From Spirochaetota bacterium (GTDB lineage: Bacteria; Spirochaetota; Spirochaetia; Treponematales; Treponemataceae): a DNA stretch of 64,000 bases. A program made the translations under genes and the position numbers. Positions 45,202 through 54,065 of this stretch are shown here, piece after piece (positions within the stretch are counted from its first letter, which is position 1; each line of letters opens with the position of its first letter). A model generated the notes under the pieces. That model did not search any database, was not told the DNA's origin, and saw nothing but the letters and a program-made list of their open reading frames with translations. The stretch is taken from NCBI GenBank assembly GCA_023398165.1, contig JAEWSQ010000007.1:248001-312000 (forward strand). The letters run 5' to 3'.

Positions 45202-45351
45202 GTGTGTTCCTTTTATCAACAAATACATTTTTACATAGTATACCATCAATTATCCGCGGGAGCAAATAAAATATGCATGAGCGGGAATAAATGAAGAGAA
45301 TCTGAGCACATTTTTGTTGCATACGGTTCAATAATACTATAGGATTATTGC

Positions 45352-46278
45352 ATGGATTTTTTTGAACTGAATGCTTTTTATGTACTTTCACGCACGCTGC
45401 ACTTTGCCCGTACTGCCGAAAAAATTAATTTAAGTCCTTCCGCATTGAGCAGACTCATAGCGAGACTTGAATCAGAGACCGGTGTAACGCTTCTCGACCG
45501 CGATACCCGGCAGGTAAAGCTCACAGAAGAAGGCAGACAGTTTGCACGTTTTGCAGGCGATACGGTGCACCAGAAAGAAAACCTGCTTTCGGGCTTTTCA
45601 GTTTCAGACAGCCTCGTATCGGGAAAACTGCGTATATATGCTTCGGTGACAGCCTGTTATTCAATACTGCCTCTATTTATAGAAAAAATATCATCACAGT
45701 ACCCGCTGATTATTCTTTCGGTCGAAACAGGCGACCCTGCCGGAGCTCAAGAAGCGCTGCAGGAGGGTAAATGCGATATTGCCGTATCTGCAATCCCTGA
45801 TGCCGGAAAAGGGGGAATGGATGAATCTTTTAGTTCTCATTCACTATTTTCCTCATATGACTGTGTTAAAATACAGACTACGCCGCTTGTTTTTACTGCA
45901 AAAAGAGGAAGCCGTTTTGACAGTCTCGGCAAAGATGAGCTCTATGAAAAAGCTCATTTTATTCTGCCTAAAATGGGATTGGCACGGAAAAGATTTGACA
46001 GGAAAATGAAGGAACTATCGGTAAAACCGAATATTGCGGCGGAAACTGCCGGAAACGAAGCGGTTCTGGCCTTAAGCGCGCTTGGCCTCGGTATAGGTCT
46101 TGTGCCCCGCATTGTTTTAGAAAGCGGTCCATTTTCACAGGGGCTGATGCAGTACCCCGAACAGTTTTGCGGTCTGGGAAGCTACAGCATAGGCTTCATC
46201 ATGAAGGAATCTTCCCAATCATCTTCCAGCAGAATTATGCGGATCGCAGGATCTATAATCCATTCCCTTGCAGTTTAA
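45352..46278 (+). CDS. ilvY: LysR-type regulator, IlvY-like
   Basis: 308 residues. N-terminal helix-turn-helix FARTAEKINLSPSALSRLIARLESETGVTLLDRDTRQVKLTEEG and the motifs LRIYASVTACYSILPLFIEK and GNEAVLALSALGLGIGLVPRIVLE follow Escherichia coli IlvY closely (HFCSVTAAYSHLPPIL, ALGCGVALLPEVVLE). IlvY activates ilvC in response to acetolactate. Unlike the usual divergent ilvY-ilvC pair, here the genes are about 4 kb apart with two genes between. AGGA precedes the ATG, and TTGCAT boxes flank its own promoter region. Confidence 0.85.
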   Translation: MDFFELNAFYVLSRTLHFARTAEKINLSPSALSRLIARLESETGVTLLDRDTRQVKLTEEGRQFARFAGDTVHQKENLLSGFSVSDSLVSGKLRIYASVTACYSILPLFIEKISSQYPLIILSVETGDPAGAQEALQEGKCDIAVSAIPDAGKGGMDESFSSHSLFSSYDCVKIQTTPLVFTAKRGSRFDSLGKDELYEKAHFILPKMGLARKRFDRKMKELSVKPNIAAETAGNEAVLALSALGLGIGLVPRIVLESGPFSQGLMQYPEQFCGLGSYSIGFIMKESSQSSSSRIMRIAGSIIHSLAV

Positions 46279-46403
46279 GATTATTTTAAGATGATCATGC
46301 AAGACTTTTACGTCTGTTTTTTTACCGGACTGATAAAAAAACTTTTCTTTTATAGTGTTTTTTGATATCATAAAGTATATGTAACATTGTTTTGGAGGGC
46401 AAC

Positions 46404-47366
46404 ATGATCGAAGTTGAACATGTTTCCCGTTCCTTCGGCTCTTTCCGCGCTGTTGATGACGTATCATTTTCTATTAAAACAGGCGAAATTGTCGGGCTAT
46501 TGGGGCCAAATGGAGCGGGGAAAACAACTACCATGCGGATGATTACCGGATTTCTTCCGGCAAGCTCCGGCGTAATTAAGATTGACGGGCAGGACATTAC
46601 CATTGATGAAAAAACTGCCAAAAAGAGGATCGGGTACATGCCTGAATCCGCACCGCTGTACGGCGACATGATTGTCGAAGATTACCTGAAGTATGTTGCA
46701 GCGATGCAGAATGCCGATGAAGAGGTCAAGGTTCCGCAGCTGTGCAGGACATGCGGACTTACAGAAGTCATGCATAAAAATGTCTCGGAACTTTCAAGAG
46801 GCTACCGCCAGAGAGTAGGTCTTGCCCACGCTCTTATGAATGATCCTGAAATTCTCATTCTCGACGAGCCTACAAGCGGTCTTGATCCCAATCAGATAGG
46901 AGAAGTTAGGGATCTCATTAAGGAAATCGGTAAAACAAGAACCGTAATCATTTCCACGCACATCTTAAGTGAAGTTGAAATGCTGTGCGGCAGGGTTATT
47001 ATTATTTCCCATGGAAAAATTGCAGCAGACAGTCCGACATCTGAACTCCGAACCAGATTCGGCAACAATGCGACAATTCATTTACAGGTTTCAGGATGTA
47101 CTCAAAATCAGATAGAAAAACTTCTAATGTCTTTTGAAGGGGTAAGTTCAGTCCGCTTTATGGAAGAGGATTCCGATTCTCTTACCATTCCCGCAACTGC
47201 GAAAAAAAGGTGCGGAGCGCTTGTTTCAGTTTCAGGAGGCAGTGAAATAAGACCAGATATCGTTGCCTCTATTGCAGACAAGGGCTGGGTCTTATACGAA
47301 ATAGCCCTGCAGAGAAACAGCCTCGAGGATGTCTTTAGAACCTTAACAACAGGAGGCGCTCAATGA
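46404..47366 (+). CDS. Gld-type ABC transporter ATP-binding protein
   Basis: 320 residues from ATG 46404 after TTGGAGGG. Walker A GPNGAGKTT, signature LSRGYRQRV, Walker B ILDEPTSGLDPNQIGE and switch His STHIL. A C-terminal ~85-residue domain follows. Resembles GldA of gliding bacteria and the ATPase of widespread GldA-GldF-GldG modules. Overlaps the permease start by four bases (ATGA). Confidence 0.93.
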   Translation: MIEVEHVSRSFGSFRAVDDVSFSIKTGEIVGLLGPNGAGKTTTMRMITGFLPASSGVIKIDGQDITIDEKTAKKRIGYMPESAPLYGDMIVEDYLKYVAAMQNADEEVKVPQLCRTCGLTEVMHKNVSELSRGYRQRVGLAHALMNDPEILILDEPTSGLDPNQIGEVRDLIKEIGKTRTVIISTHILSEVEMLCGRVIIISHGKIAADSPTSELRTRFGNNATIHLQVSGCTQNQIEKLLMSFEGVSSVRFMEEDSDSLTIPATAKKRCGALVSVSGGSEIRPDIVASIADKGWVLYEIALQRNSLEDVFRTLTTGGAQ

Positions 47367-48076
47367 AAAATCCGAAACTGGTAATTTTAAAACGCGAACT
47401 TTCATCGTATTTTACAAGTCCCATCGCCTACATTGTATCGGGCTTGTTTATAGTGTTTTCAAGTTTTCTTTTCTTTGCAGTCTTCTTCCTGCAGAACAGA
47501 GCTGAACTGAGACAGTTTTTTTCGAATTTGCCCATGCTCTTTGCCTTTTTTATTCCTGCCATCACCATGCGTCTTTTCTCGGAAGAACGCAGGAGCGGCA
47601 GTCTTGAAACCCTCCTGACGCTTCCGGTTACCTCTTTTGATGTCGTAATAGGAAAGTATCTTGCAGCCTTCTGTTTCAGTCTGTGCATGCTTGTTCCGAC
47701 TATCGCCTATGTTATTACGCTGCTTGTTTTCGGAAAACCTGATGCAGGCCCCCTGATCGGCGGATACTTAGGTGCTGTATTTTTAGCCGCTTCGTTTACC
47801 GCCATCGGAATATTTTCATCGGCAGTGACAAAAAATCAGATACTTTCATTTTTCATAGCATTTGCATTATGCATCTTCCTCGCTCTTGCAGACAGCTTTC
47901 TGGTCTTTTTACCGGCTCCGATAGTCGGACTCCTCCAGTACTTCAGCGCAGGAAGCCACTTTACATCAATTTCAAAAGGTATTATTGATACCCGCGATTT
48001 AGTATATTTTGTATCGCTCACTGCGGCGTTTATTACGCTGACGGTTAAAGTACTCGATACGCGGAGGGCAGTATAA
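47363..48076 (+). CDS. Gld-type ABC transporter permease (GldF-like)
   Basis: 237 residues, six membrane segments. The ABC-2 features LKRELSSYFTSPIAYIV at the N-terminus and RLFSEERRSGSLETLLTLPVTSFDVVIGKYLAA are characteristic of GldF/NatB-like permeases. One-base overlap with the following gene (TAATG). Confidence 0.92.
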   Translation: MKNPKLVILKRELSSYFTSPIAYIVSGLFIVFSSFLFFAVFFLQNRAELRQFFSNLPMLFAFFIPAITMRLFSEERRSGSLETLLTLPVTSFDVVIGKYLAAFCFSLCMLVPTIAYVITLLVFGKPDAGPLIGGYLGAVFLAASFTAIGIFSSAVTKNQILSFFIAFALCIFLALADSFLVFLPAPIVGLLQYFSAGSHFTSISKGIIDTRDLVYFVSLTAAFITLTVKVLDTRRAV

Positions 48077-50136
48077 TGAAAAAAATTATTACATGGATAC
48101 TGAGCGATAAAAGCGACTTTATTCTTTTTATTATAGCGCTCGTACTTCTTAATCTTGTAAGCTTGAATTTTTTTGCACGGCTTGATCTGACAAATTCCAG
48201 ATCCTATTCTCTTTCAAATGAGAGCAGGCAGCTTGTGAAGACGCTCGAGCAGCCGCTTTCTGTAAAAGTATTTTTTACCGAGAACCTTCCGTCTCCGTAT
48301 AATACCGTAAGCCAGTATCTTAAGGATCTGCTTATTGAATATAAGGGCGAGGCGAACAAGTATTTTTCCTATGAGTTTTTCGACACCTCAAAAGAGGAAA
48401 ATGCAGTTCTAGCGGGCAACTATCTTTTGGAACAGGTGCAGATTCAGGAAGTAACCGACACAGAAGTAGGTTTTAAAAATGCCTATATGGGCATTGTTCT
48501 TGTATATGCGGACCGTATTGAAAAAATCGACGGCCTCACCAGTGCAGACGGTCTTGAATACAAACTGACAACTTCAATGAGCAAGATGATTTCAACGACA
48601 AGCGCGCTTTCCGGTCTTGAAGGCGAGGTAACGTTAACCCTGTATGTTAATCCTGAACTTTCACAGTTTAACATAACCGGTTTTTCTTCCGTTGAGTCAA
48701 AGGTTGTAGAAGCGCTTTCAGCGGTTAATACCAAAAACATGAACCGTATACGCTACGCAAAAGTGACTCCTTCCCAGTCTGAAATAACGTCTCTTGCCTC
48801 TCAGTACGGTATTCAGGTCATTACATGGAAGGATGAATCATCTCAGGAAAAAGCAGCGACCCTGGGACTTGTACTTTCCTATAACGATACTTTCCGGCTT
48901 GTGCCTCTTCAGATCGCCCGCGGATTTTTCGGAGGTCACGGGGTTACGGGTCTTGAGGAGCTCGAAACGAATCTCGGTGAAAGCCTGAAGGCTCTTGTCT
49001 CTCGCTCAACTGAAATCGGATATATTACCGGGCACAATGAAAAAGATCTTTTCGATACTGATAACGGAGCTGCAAATTTTAAGAATATGACAAAAGATTT
49101 GTATACCTTCACAGAAATTGATCTTGTAAAAGAAGATATTCCCGGAAGCATTACAAATCTTATTATCAATGGACCGCAGACTCAGTTTGCCGAAGAGGAA
49201 TTGTATAAGATTGACCAGTTCCTCATGAAGGGCGGAAGTCTTATGGTTTTCCTTGACCCTTACAGTGAAGTTCAGGGTGAAATGTATCAATACACCGGAA
49301 TGCCTGAGTATGTTGAGAATAATACCGGACTTGAGACTCTTCTTGAAAAATACGGCGTAAAACCTGAAAAAAACATTGTTCTTGATTCATCATGTTATAC
49401 ATCGAATCAGCAGGGATACGGTAAACTTAATTTTTACTACATACCTATGCTTCATAAGGAAGGCTTAAATCAGGATAGTCCGATATCAGCAAATCTGTCG
49501 TACGTTCTTCTGTATCAAATGGGACAGCTTACACTGACCGATGCGGAAACTGCCGCCGATAAAACCGCGAAGGTTCTTGCATCAACATCAGACAAGGCAT
49601 GGACTGTTCCCGGAACAGAGTTTATGCCCAATCCAATGTACCTGACGGTGCCGTCCGAGGACACACTGAAAAAGGAAAATCTTGTAGTGCTTCTCGAGGG
49701 TAAATTTTCAAGCGCCTTTGACAAGGCTCCCGAACAGTCTTTGTCGGGCGATGAAAAAGCTCAAAAAGAGGCATCTCAATTATCAGCAGGAAACCACCTT
49801 TCAAAAAGCATTCAGAACGGAAGAATTTTTGTTTCGGGAAGCTCGTACATAACGGGCCAGATGCTCATCGATGAATACGGCAGCCAGCCTGTTTCTATTT
49901 TTATCCGTAATGCCGTCGACTACATGAGCGGAAACGCTGATTTATGCGTGATGAGAACCAAAGGTTTGGGACTCAACGTATTATCAATTTCAAATCCGAA
50001 TCAGGCAGCTCTTTTAAAATCTTTAAACACCTACGGATTACCTGTTCTTATTGCGCTTGCCGGTCTTGTTGTATGGAGACTCCGTGTTATACGGCGCAGA
50101 AAGATTCAAAAACGGTATATGGGAGATAATGCATGA
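48076..50136 (+). CDS. GldG-like ABC auxiliary membrane protein
   Basis: 686 residues. An N-terminal membrane helix (~15-35), a long periplasmic region with FFARLDLTNSRSYSLSNESRQLVKTL and LEGEVTLTLYV, the ABC-associated motif KGGSLMVFLDPYSE, and a C-terminal helix (VLIALAGLVVWRLRVIRRR) with a basic tail. This is the layout of GldG-type auxiliary subunits. Overlaps the next gene by four bases. Function outside gliding is unknown. Confidence 0.88.
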   Translation: MKKIITWILSDKSDFILFIIALVLLNLVSLNFFARLDLTNSRSYSLSNESRQLVKTLEQPLSVKVFFTENLPSPYNTVSQYLKDLLIEYKGEANKYFSYEFFDTSKEENAVLAGNYLLEQVQIQEVTDTEVGFKNAYMGIVLVYADRIEKIDGLTSADGLEYKLTTSMSKMISTTSALSGLEGEVTLTLYVNPELSQFNITGFSSVESKVVEALSAVNTKNMNRIRYAKVTPSQSEITSLASQYGIQVITWKDESSQEKAATLGLVLSYNDTFRLVPLQIARGFFGGHGVTGLEELETNLGESLKALVSRSTEIGYITGHNEKDLFDTDNGAANFKNMTKDLYTFTEIDLVKEDIPGSITNLIINGPQTQFAEEELYKIDQFLMKGGSLMVFLDPYSEVQGEMYQYTGMPEYVENNTGLETLLEKYGVKPEKNIVLDSSCYTSNQQGYGKLNFYYIPMLHKEGLNQDSPISANLSYVLLYQMGQLTLTDAETAADKTAKVLASTSDKAWTVPGTEFMPNPMYLTVPSEDTLKKENLVVLLEGKFSSAFDKAPEQSLSGDEKAQKEASQLSAGNHLSKSIQNGRIFVSGSSYITGQMLIDEYGSQPVSIFIRNAVDYMSGNADLCVMRTKGLGLNVLSISNPNQAALLKSLNTYGLPVLIALAGLVVWRLRVIRRRKIQKRYMGDNA

Positions 50137-50720
50137 AAACGCGAAAAATAATACTCTTGGGAAGTATTCTGATTCTGGCACTGGTACTGGTGCTTCAGCT
50201 TGTTTTTTCAGGCGGATCAAAGGTTCGGTATATAAATCTGAAAGATGATGCTGAACTTGTCGTTGTGGAAAAAAACGGAAGTGAAGCAATACAGGTTGCA
50301 AAAAAAGCTGATGATGTCTATATCATTAACGGCTCAATAGAGGCCGATGTGAGCTTTGCCCAGGCAATGTTTTCACAGATCAAGACATTGAAAATAATTG
50401 ACACCGTTGCAAACTCGGTAACTGATGAGGCTGAACTTGAACGCTACGGCCTTAATCCGTTGTCTTTGATAACTGTTACCGCACAGAAAGGCGGAAAAAC
50501 GGTCCGGACAGTTAAACTGGGAAAGGCTGCATCTTCCGGTTCACAGACCTATGCAAAAATAGACGGTTCGGACGACGTTGTTCTCGTTTCCGGGTATCTG
50601 CGCTCTCATTATGAGAAATCTGTAGAAGATTTAACTAAGAAAACTGAGGCGGCGGAAGAAACAGAAACAACACAAAGTCCTGAAGACGGACTTCTTGATG
50701 TGAACAGCAGTGTTCAATAA
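50133..50720 (+). CDS. DUF4340-type protein of the Gld-like ABC operon
   Basis: 195 residues. N-terminal signal-anchor (~7-28) and a beta-rich domain with LVVVEKNGSEAIQVAKKADDVYIINGSIEADVSF and GLNPLSLITVTA, as in DUF4340 proteins that accompany GldG-like genes. Shorter than many DUF4340 proteins and ending in an acidic tail rich in Glu and Thr. ATGA overlap with the preceding gene. Last gene of the operon, followed by a terminator. Confidence 0.82.
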   Translation: MKTRKIILLGSILILALVLVLQLVFSGGSKVRYINLKDDAELVVVEKNGSEAIQVAKKADDVYIINGSIEADVSFAQAMFSQIKTLKIIDTVANSVTDEAELERYGLNPLSLITVTAQKGGKTVRTVKLGKAASSGSQTYAKIDGSDDVVLVSGYLRSHYEKSVEDLTKKTEAAEETETTQSPEDGLLDVNSSVQ

Positions 50721-50743
50721 AGTACGGTTCCTTTTATACTGAT

Positions 50744-50785
50744 AAACGGCTGTCCCGCTCGTAATACGGGACAGCCGTTTTTTTT
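50744..50785 (+). terminator. Terminator of the Gld-type operon
   Basis: AAACGGCTGTCCCG pairs with CGGGACAGCCGTTT, followed by a T run. Confidence 0.9.
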
Positions 50786-50835
50786 CCGCTATCTGTTTTA
50801 TTATGGTATACTGGTGAAAATACGTATGAGGCAGG

Positions 50836-51960
50836 ATGAGTGTGCAGGAAAAAATTGGAATAGAAAAATATTTTTTTGTTTTACCGGTGATTCTTTTTTT
50901 AGTTTTGTTTTTCGGGGCCTGCGGATCCAGAGCGGCCGAAGAAAGTACGGAAGTTCAGCCTGTTTTAGAGACGGTTTCTGTTTCTGATCCTGTGCATAAC
51001 CAGGAAGTTATGGCCGAACACGACACCGCCATGGATGTAGAAACGCAGGAGATTCAAATCCTACCCGGAATCTATGAGCCTCTCGAATTTTCTGAAATCT
51101 GGGCGTATCTGATTGACTACGATGAGGCGAGTTTAAAAAAGACGTATCCGGTTACCGACATAGGCTATTTCGGGGCAGGATTAAGCACTTTCGGCAAACT
51201 TACCGGTGTGCCATCAGTCAAACGCCTCTCTCAATATACCGGCCGTGTTCATCTCGTCATAGCCGACAATAGTAAATCCTTAACACACTTTTGCCTTGAT
51301 CCCTCATTCAGCGTACGCAATGAACTTCTTTCTTCCATCATACAGGCAGCAGAAAATTTCGACGGAGTGCAGATTGATTTTGAGTTTGTTTCGCCTGCCG
51401 ACAAGGAATATTTCTGGTCGTTTTTAAAAGAGCTCAAAGAAGGCTTAAATGGTAAAATACTCAGCGCCGCAGTTCCTGCACGGACAAAAACACTGTCTGA
51501 TGATGCCTATGATTATAAAGTTCTTTCTGAAATTGCAGACCGCATCATTGTTATGGCATATGACGAACACTGGAGCGGGAGCAAACCCGGTTCGATTGCG
51601 TCATTATCATGGTGCCGCACTATTGCAGCGTATGCCATGAGTGTAATACCGGACCGAACACTCGTAATGGGGTTTCCTTTTTACGGAAGAGCCTGGTCGG
51701 ACGACGACACAACCGGAGCGTATAGAAACAGTTCAGTAAAAAGGGTTATGGAGGAGCAGGGTATACGGGAACCGGATCGAATTCTGGGAATTCCTTCGTT
51801 TACTTTTTCAAAAACAGTCACGTTTACATTTTACTATGAAGATATTCAATCTATATACTCGCGTCTTTGTCTGTATAAAGAAAAAGATGTACAGTCGGTA
51901 GCTTTCTGGCGCCTTGGGCAGGAGGATGCGCTCATCTGGCAGTATTTAAAAGCACAGTAG
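50836..51960 (+). CDS. Lipoprotein with glycoside hydrolase family 18 domain
   Basis: 374 residues. Signal peptide with lipobox LFFGAC, an acidic linker, and a GH18 barrel from ~60. The active-site segment is DGVQIDFEF (Asp176-Phe184) with catalytic Glu183; the fourth position of the usual DGxDxDxE is Gln, as in YaaH-type spore-cortex enzymes where Asn is common. Further motifs are IIVMAYDEHW and VMGFPFYGRAW. It probably cleaves peptidoglycan or another N-acetylglucosamine polymer at the outer face of a membrane. It is a single-gene unit. Confidence 0.9.
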   Translation: MSVQEKIGIEKYFFVLPVILFLVLFFGACGSRAAEESTEVQPVLETVSVSDPVHNQEVMAEHDTAMDVETQEIQILPGIYEPLEFSEIWAYLIDYDEASLKKTYPVTDIGYFGAGLSTFGKLTGVPSVKRLSQYTGRVHLVIADNSKSLTHFCLDPSFSVRNELLSSIIQAAENFDGVQIDFEFVSPADKEYFWSFLKELKEGLNGKILSAAVPARTKTLSDDAYDYKVLSEIADRIIVMAYDEHWSGSKPGSIASLSWCRTIAAYAMSVIPDRTLVMGFPFYGRAWSDDDTTGAYRNSSVKRVMEEQGIREPDRILGIPSFTFSKTVTFTFYYEDIQSIYSRLCLYKEKDVQSVAFWRLGQEDALIWQYLKAQ

Positions 51961-52007
51961 TCTGCATCGATGATTTAAAAGTCTCAAGAGAAATTATTCC
52001 ATACGTA

Positions 52008-52290
52008 CCGCGGTTTCTTCTGCTAAAAACCCTCTCTCAAAGACGCAGAGGGGGGATGAGATGCAGGTTCTCACCCCTTAATCCAGTAATATCTCAAACC
52101 TCAAGCATTTAAAGCGTCACATGAGCCGCGAGACGTCGCAGCGGCGATACTTGGTTTTGTTTCCTTCCAAGTTATACAGTTACATTTTGTACCTACAATA
52201 ATGTTATTAAATCTTTAAAGCGCTGCAAGGGAAGGTGGGGTTTTAGGGGAGGAAAACCTTCGCATCGCAAAAGATGGGTTTCCTCCCCTA
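52008..52290. repeat. Intergenic repeat-like region upstream of argG
   Basis: The gap 51961-52380 has no gene. It contains CCGCGGTTTCT (52008-52018) and GGGGAGGAAAACC (52246-52258), both also present in the 24.96-25.14 kb gap, and a GCAGAGG-type word near 52038-52052. TAGGGGAGGAAA (52244-52255) pairs exactly with TTTCCTCCCCTA (52279-52290) to form a 12-bp stem just upstream of the argG promoter. Confidence 0.45.
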
Positions 52291-52297
52291 TCTTATC

Positions 52298-52326
52298 TTG
52301 AAGAAAGCGCTTAAAACCATTATACT
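52298..52326 (+). promoter_or_regulatory. Promoter of the arg operon
   Basis: TTGAAG (52298-52303) and TATACT (52321-52326), 17-base spacer, about 48 bases before the argG ATG. Confidence 0.65.
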
Positions 52327-52380
52327 ATGGCGCATTAATGGACTCACTACTAAGAGCCTATATCAGCAGAAGGAAGACAT

Positions 52381-53646
52381 ATGAGTAAAGAAAAGGTTGT
52401 TTTAGCGTATTCTGGCGGACTCGATACCACCGTTATTATTCCGTGGTTAAAAGAGAATTTTGATTATGATGTTATTGCTGTCTGTATTGATGTCGGACAG
52501 GGTGATAATTGGGATACAATCAAAAAACGCGCACTGTCAACAGGTGCATCAGAGTGTTATGTTGTCGATGCACGCGAAGAATACATTACAGAGTATATAT
52601 GGCCTGCTCTTAAAGCAAATGCCGTTTACGAAGACCGTTATCTTTTAGGTACTTCCACTGCACGTCCGTTAATCGGAAAAATTCTTGTCGAATATGCCCG
52701 TCAGTGCGGTGCAACAGCAATATGCCACGGTGCTACCGGAAAAGGCAACGATCAGATCCGTTTCGAACTTGCAATCAAGGCTTTTGCACCCGATTTAAAA
52801 GTTATTGCCGCATGGAGACACCCGAAATGGGATATGCCGAGCCGTGAGGCGGAAATCGCCTTCCTTGAAAAAAGAGGCATTCCGGTTCCGATGAAAAAAG
52901 ACCAGTCATACAGCCGCGATGAAAATATCTGGCATTTGTCTCATGAAGGTCTTGAACTTGAGCTTACGGAAAATGAACCCAATTATAAACATATGCTCCA
53001 GCTCACCACTGTTCCCGAAGAAGCTCCGGATGAGGGTGAATATATTACGCTTGAATTTGAAAAAGGAATTCCCGTATCGGTTAACGGTAAAAAGATGGGC
53101 GCTCTGGAGCTCATGAAAGAAGTAAACAAAATCGGCGGAAGAAACGGCGTCGGCCTTATAGATATTGTTGAAAACCGTGTTGTTGGAATGAAGAGCCGCG
53201 GTGTGTATGAAACTCCGGGAGGCGCAATTCTGTATTTCGCACACGAAATGCTTGATCATCTCTGCCTCGACCGCGATACTTATTTTTATAAGCAGCAGGT
53301 AAGCCTTAAAATGAGCGAGCTTATTTACAACGGGCGCTGGTTTACCACTCTCATGGAATCACTCATGGCTTTCATGGACAAGACCGAAGAAAATGTTACC
53401 GGCTGGGTAAAACTCAAGCTGTATAAGGGTTCTATCCGGGGTGCAGGCTCTTCTTCTCCGTATTCGCTGTATAACGAAAACATTGCAAGTTTTACAACCG
53501 GAGATCTCTACAATCATCATGATGCTGAAGGTTTCATAACTCTGTTCGGTCTGCCTTTGAAAGTAAGAGCAATGATGGAACAGAAAGAGGGCAAGGGTCA
53601 GGCGGTTTTTGACAGTAAAAAGCTGAAAAAACGTCCGACAGAATAG
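52381..53646 (+). CDS. argG: Argininosuccinate synthase
   Basis: 421 residues, slightly longer than the ~400 common type. The PP-loop is LAYSGGLDTT near the N-terminus, and CHGATGKGNDQIRFE and PWRxPKWDMPSR-like blocks follow. It ligates citrulline and aspartate using ATP. AGAAGGAAG precedes the ATG. First gene of a six-gene operon with a thioesterase, argH and an ABC importer. No argF or citrulline-forming gene is in the window. Confidence 0.97.
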   Translation: MSKEKVVLAYSGGLDTTVIIPWLKENFDYDVIAVCIDVGQGDNWDTIKKRALSTGASECYVVDAREEYITEYIWPALKANAVYEDRYLLGTSTARPLIGKILVEYARQCGATAICHGATGKGNDQIRFELAIKAFAPDLKVIAAWRHPKWDMPSREAEIAFLEKRGIPVPMKKDQSYSRDENIWHLSHEGLELELTENEPNYKHMLQLTTVPEEAPDEGEYITLEFEKGIPVSVNGKKMGALELMKEVNKIGGRNGVGLIDIVENRVVGMKSRGVYETPGGAILYFAHEMLDHLCLDRDTYFYKQQVSLKMSELIYNGRWFTTLMESLMAFMDKTEENVTGWVKLKLYKGSIRGAGSSSPYSLYNENIASFTTGDLYNHHDAEGFITLFGLPLKVRAMMEQKEGKGQAVFDSKKLKKRPTE

Positions 53647-53661
53647 GATTGTATACTAGAT

Positions 53662-54045
53662 ATGATTACTAAAGGTATCAGCCTGACACATACGTGTGTT
53701 GTGACGCAGGATAAGACCGCGCAGGCTTTAAAAAGCGGAACACTGCCGGTTTTTGGAACCCCTTCTCTTGCTGCACTGATGGAAGAGACTGCTTCTTTAA
53801 GTGTGAGTTCTCTTCTTGAAAGCGGTTTTACAACTGTCGGATCTCACATAGATTTATACCATGTAAAACCTTCAGGCATAGGGCAGACTGTAAGCTGTAC
53901 AAGCGTTCTAGATGAAGTTGACGGCAGGCGTCTTGTGTTTACTATTACCGCATCCGATGAGACGGGTGAAATAGGAAGGGCGGGTCATGAGCGTTATATT
54001 GTTAACATAGAAAAGTTCATGGCAAAGGTTTCAGTAAAAAGATAA
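53662..54045 (+). CDS. FlK-type hot-dog thioesterase
   Basis: 127 residues. The hot-dog fold is supported by VFGTPSLAALMEETAS and VGSHIDLYHVKPSG, matching the Thr, Glu and His catalytic set of fluoroacetyl-CoA thioesterase-type proteins. Relatives hydrolyse small acyl-CoAs. No obvious ribosome site stands before the ATG, 15 bases after the argG stop, so translation may be coupled. Its place between argG and argH is unexpected; a role in arginine synthesis is not established. Confidence 0.82.
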   Translation: MITKGISLTHTCVVTQDKTAQALKSGTLPVFGTPSLAALMEETASLSVSSLLESGFTTVGSHIDLYHVKPSGIGQTVSCTSVLDEVDGRRLVFTITASDETGEIGRAGHERYIVNIEKFMAKVSVKR

Positions 54046-54065
54046 CCAGGAAAAAAGGGGAAGCT

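Noticed and set aside
52244..52290. Hairpin as an argG attenuator.
   Set aside because: It lies upstream of the -35 box of the argG promoter, so it would not be in that transcript, and no T run follows.
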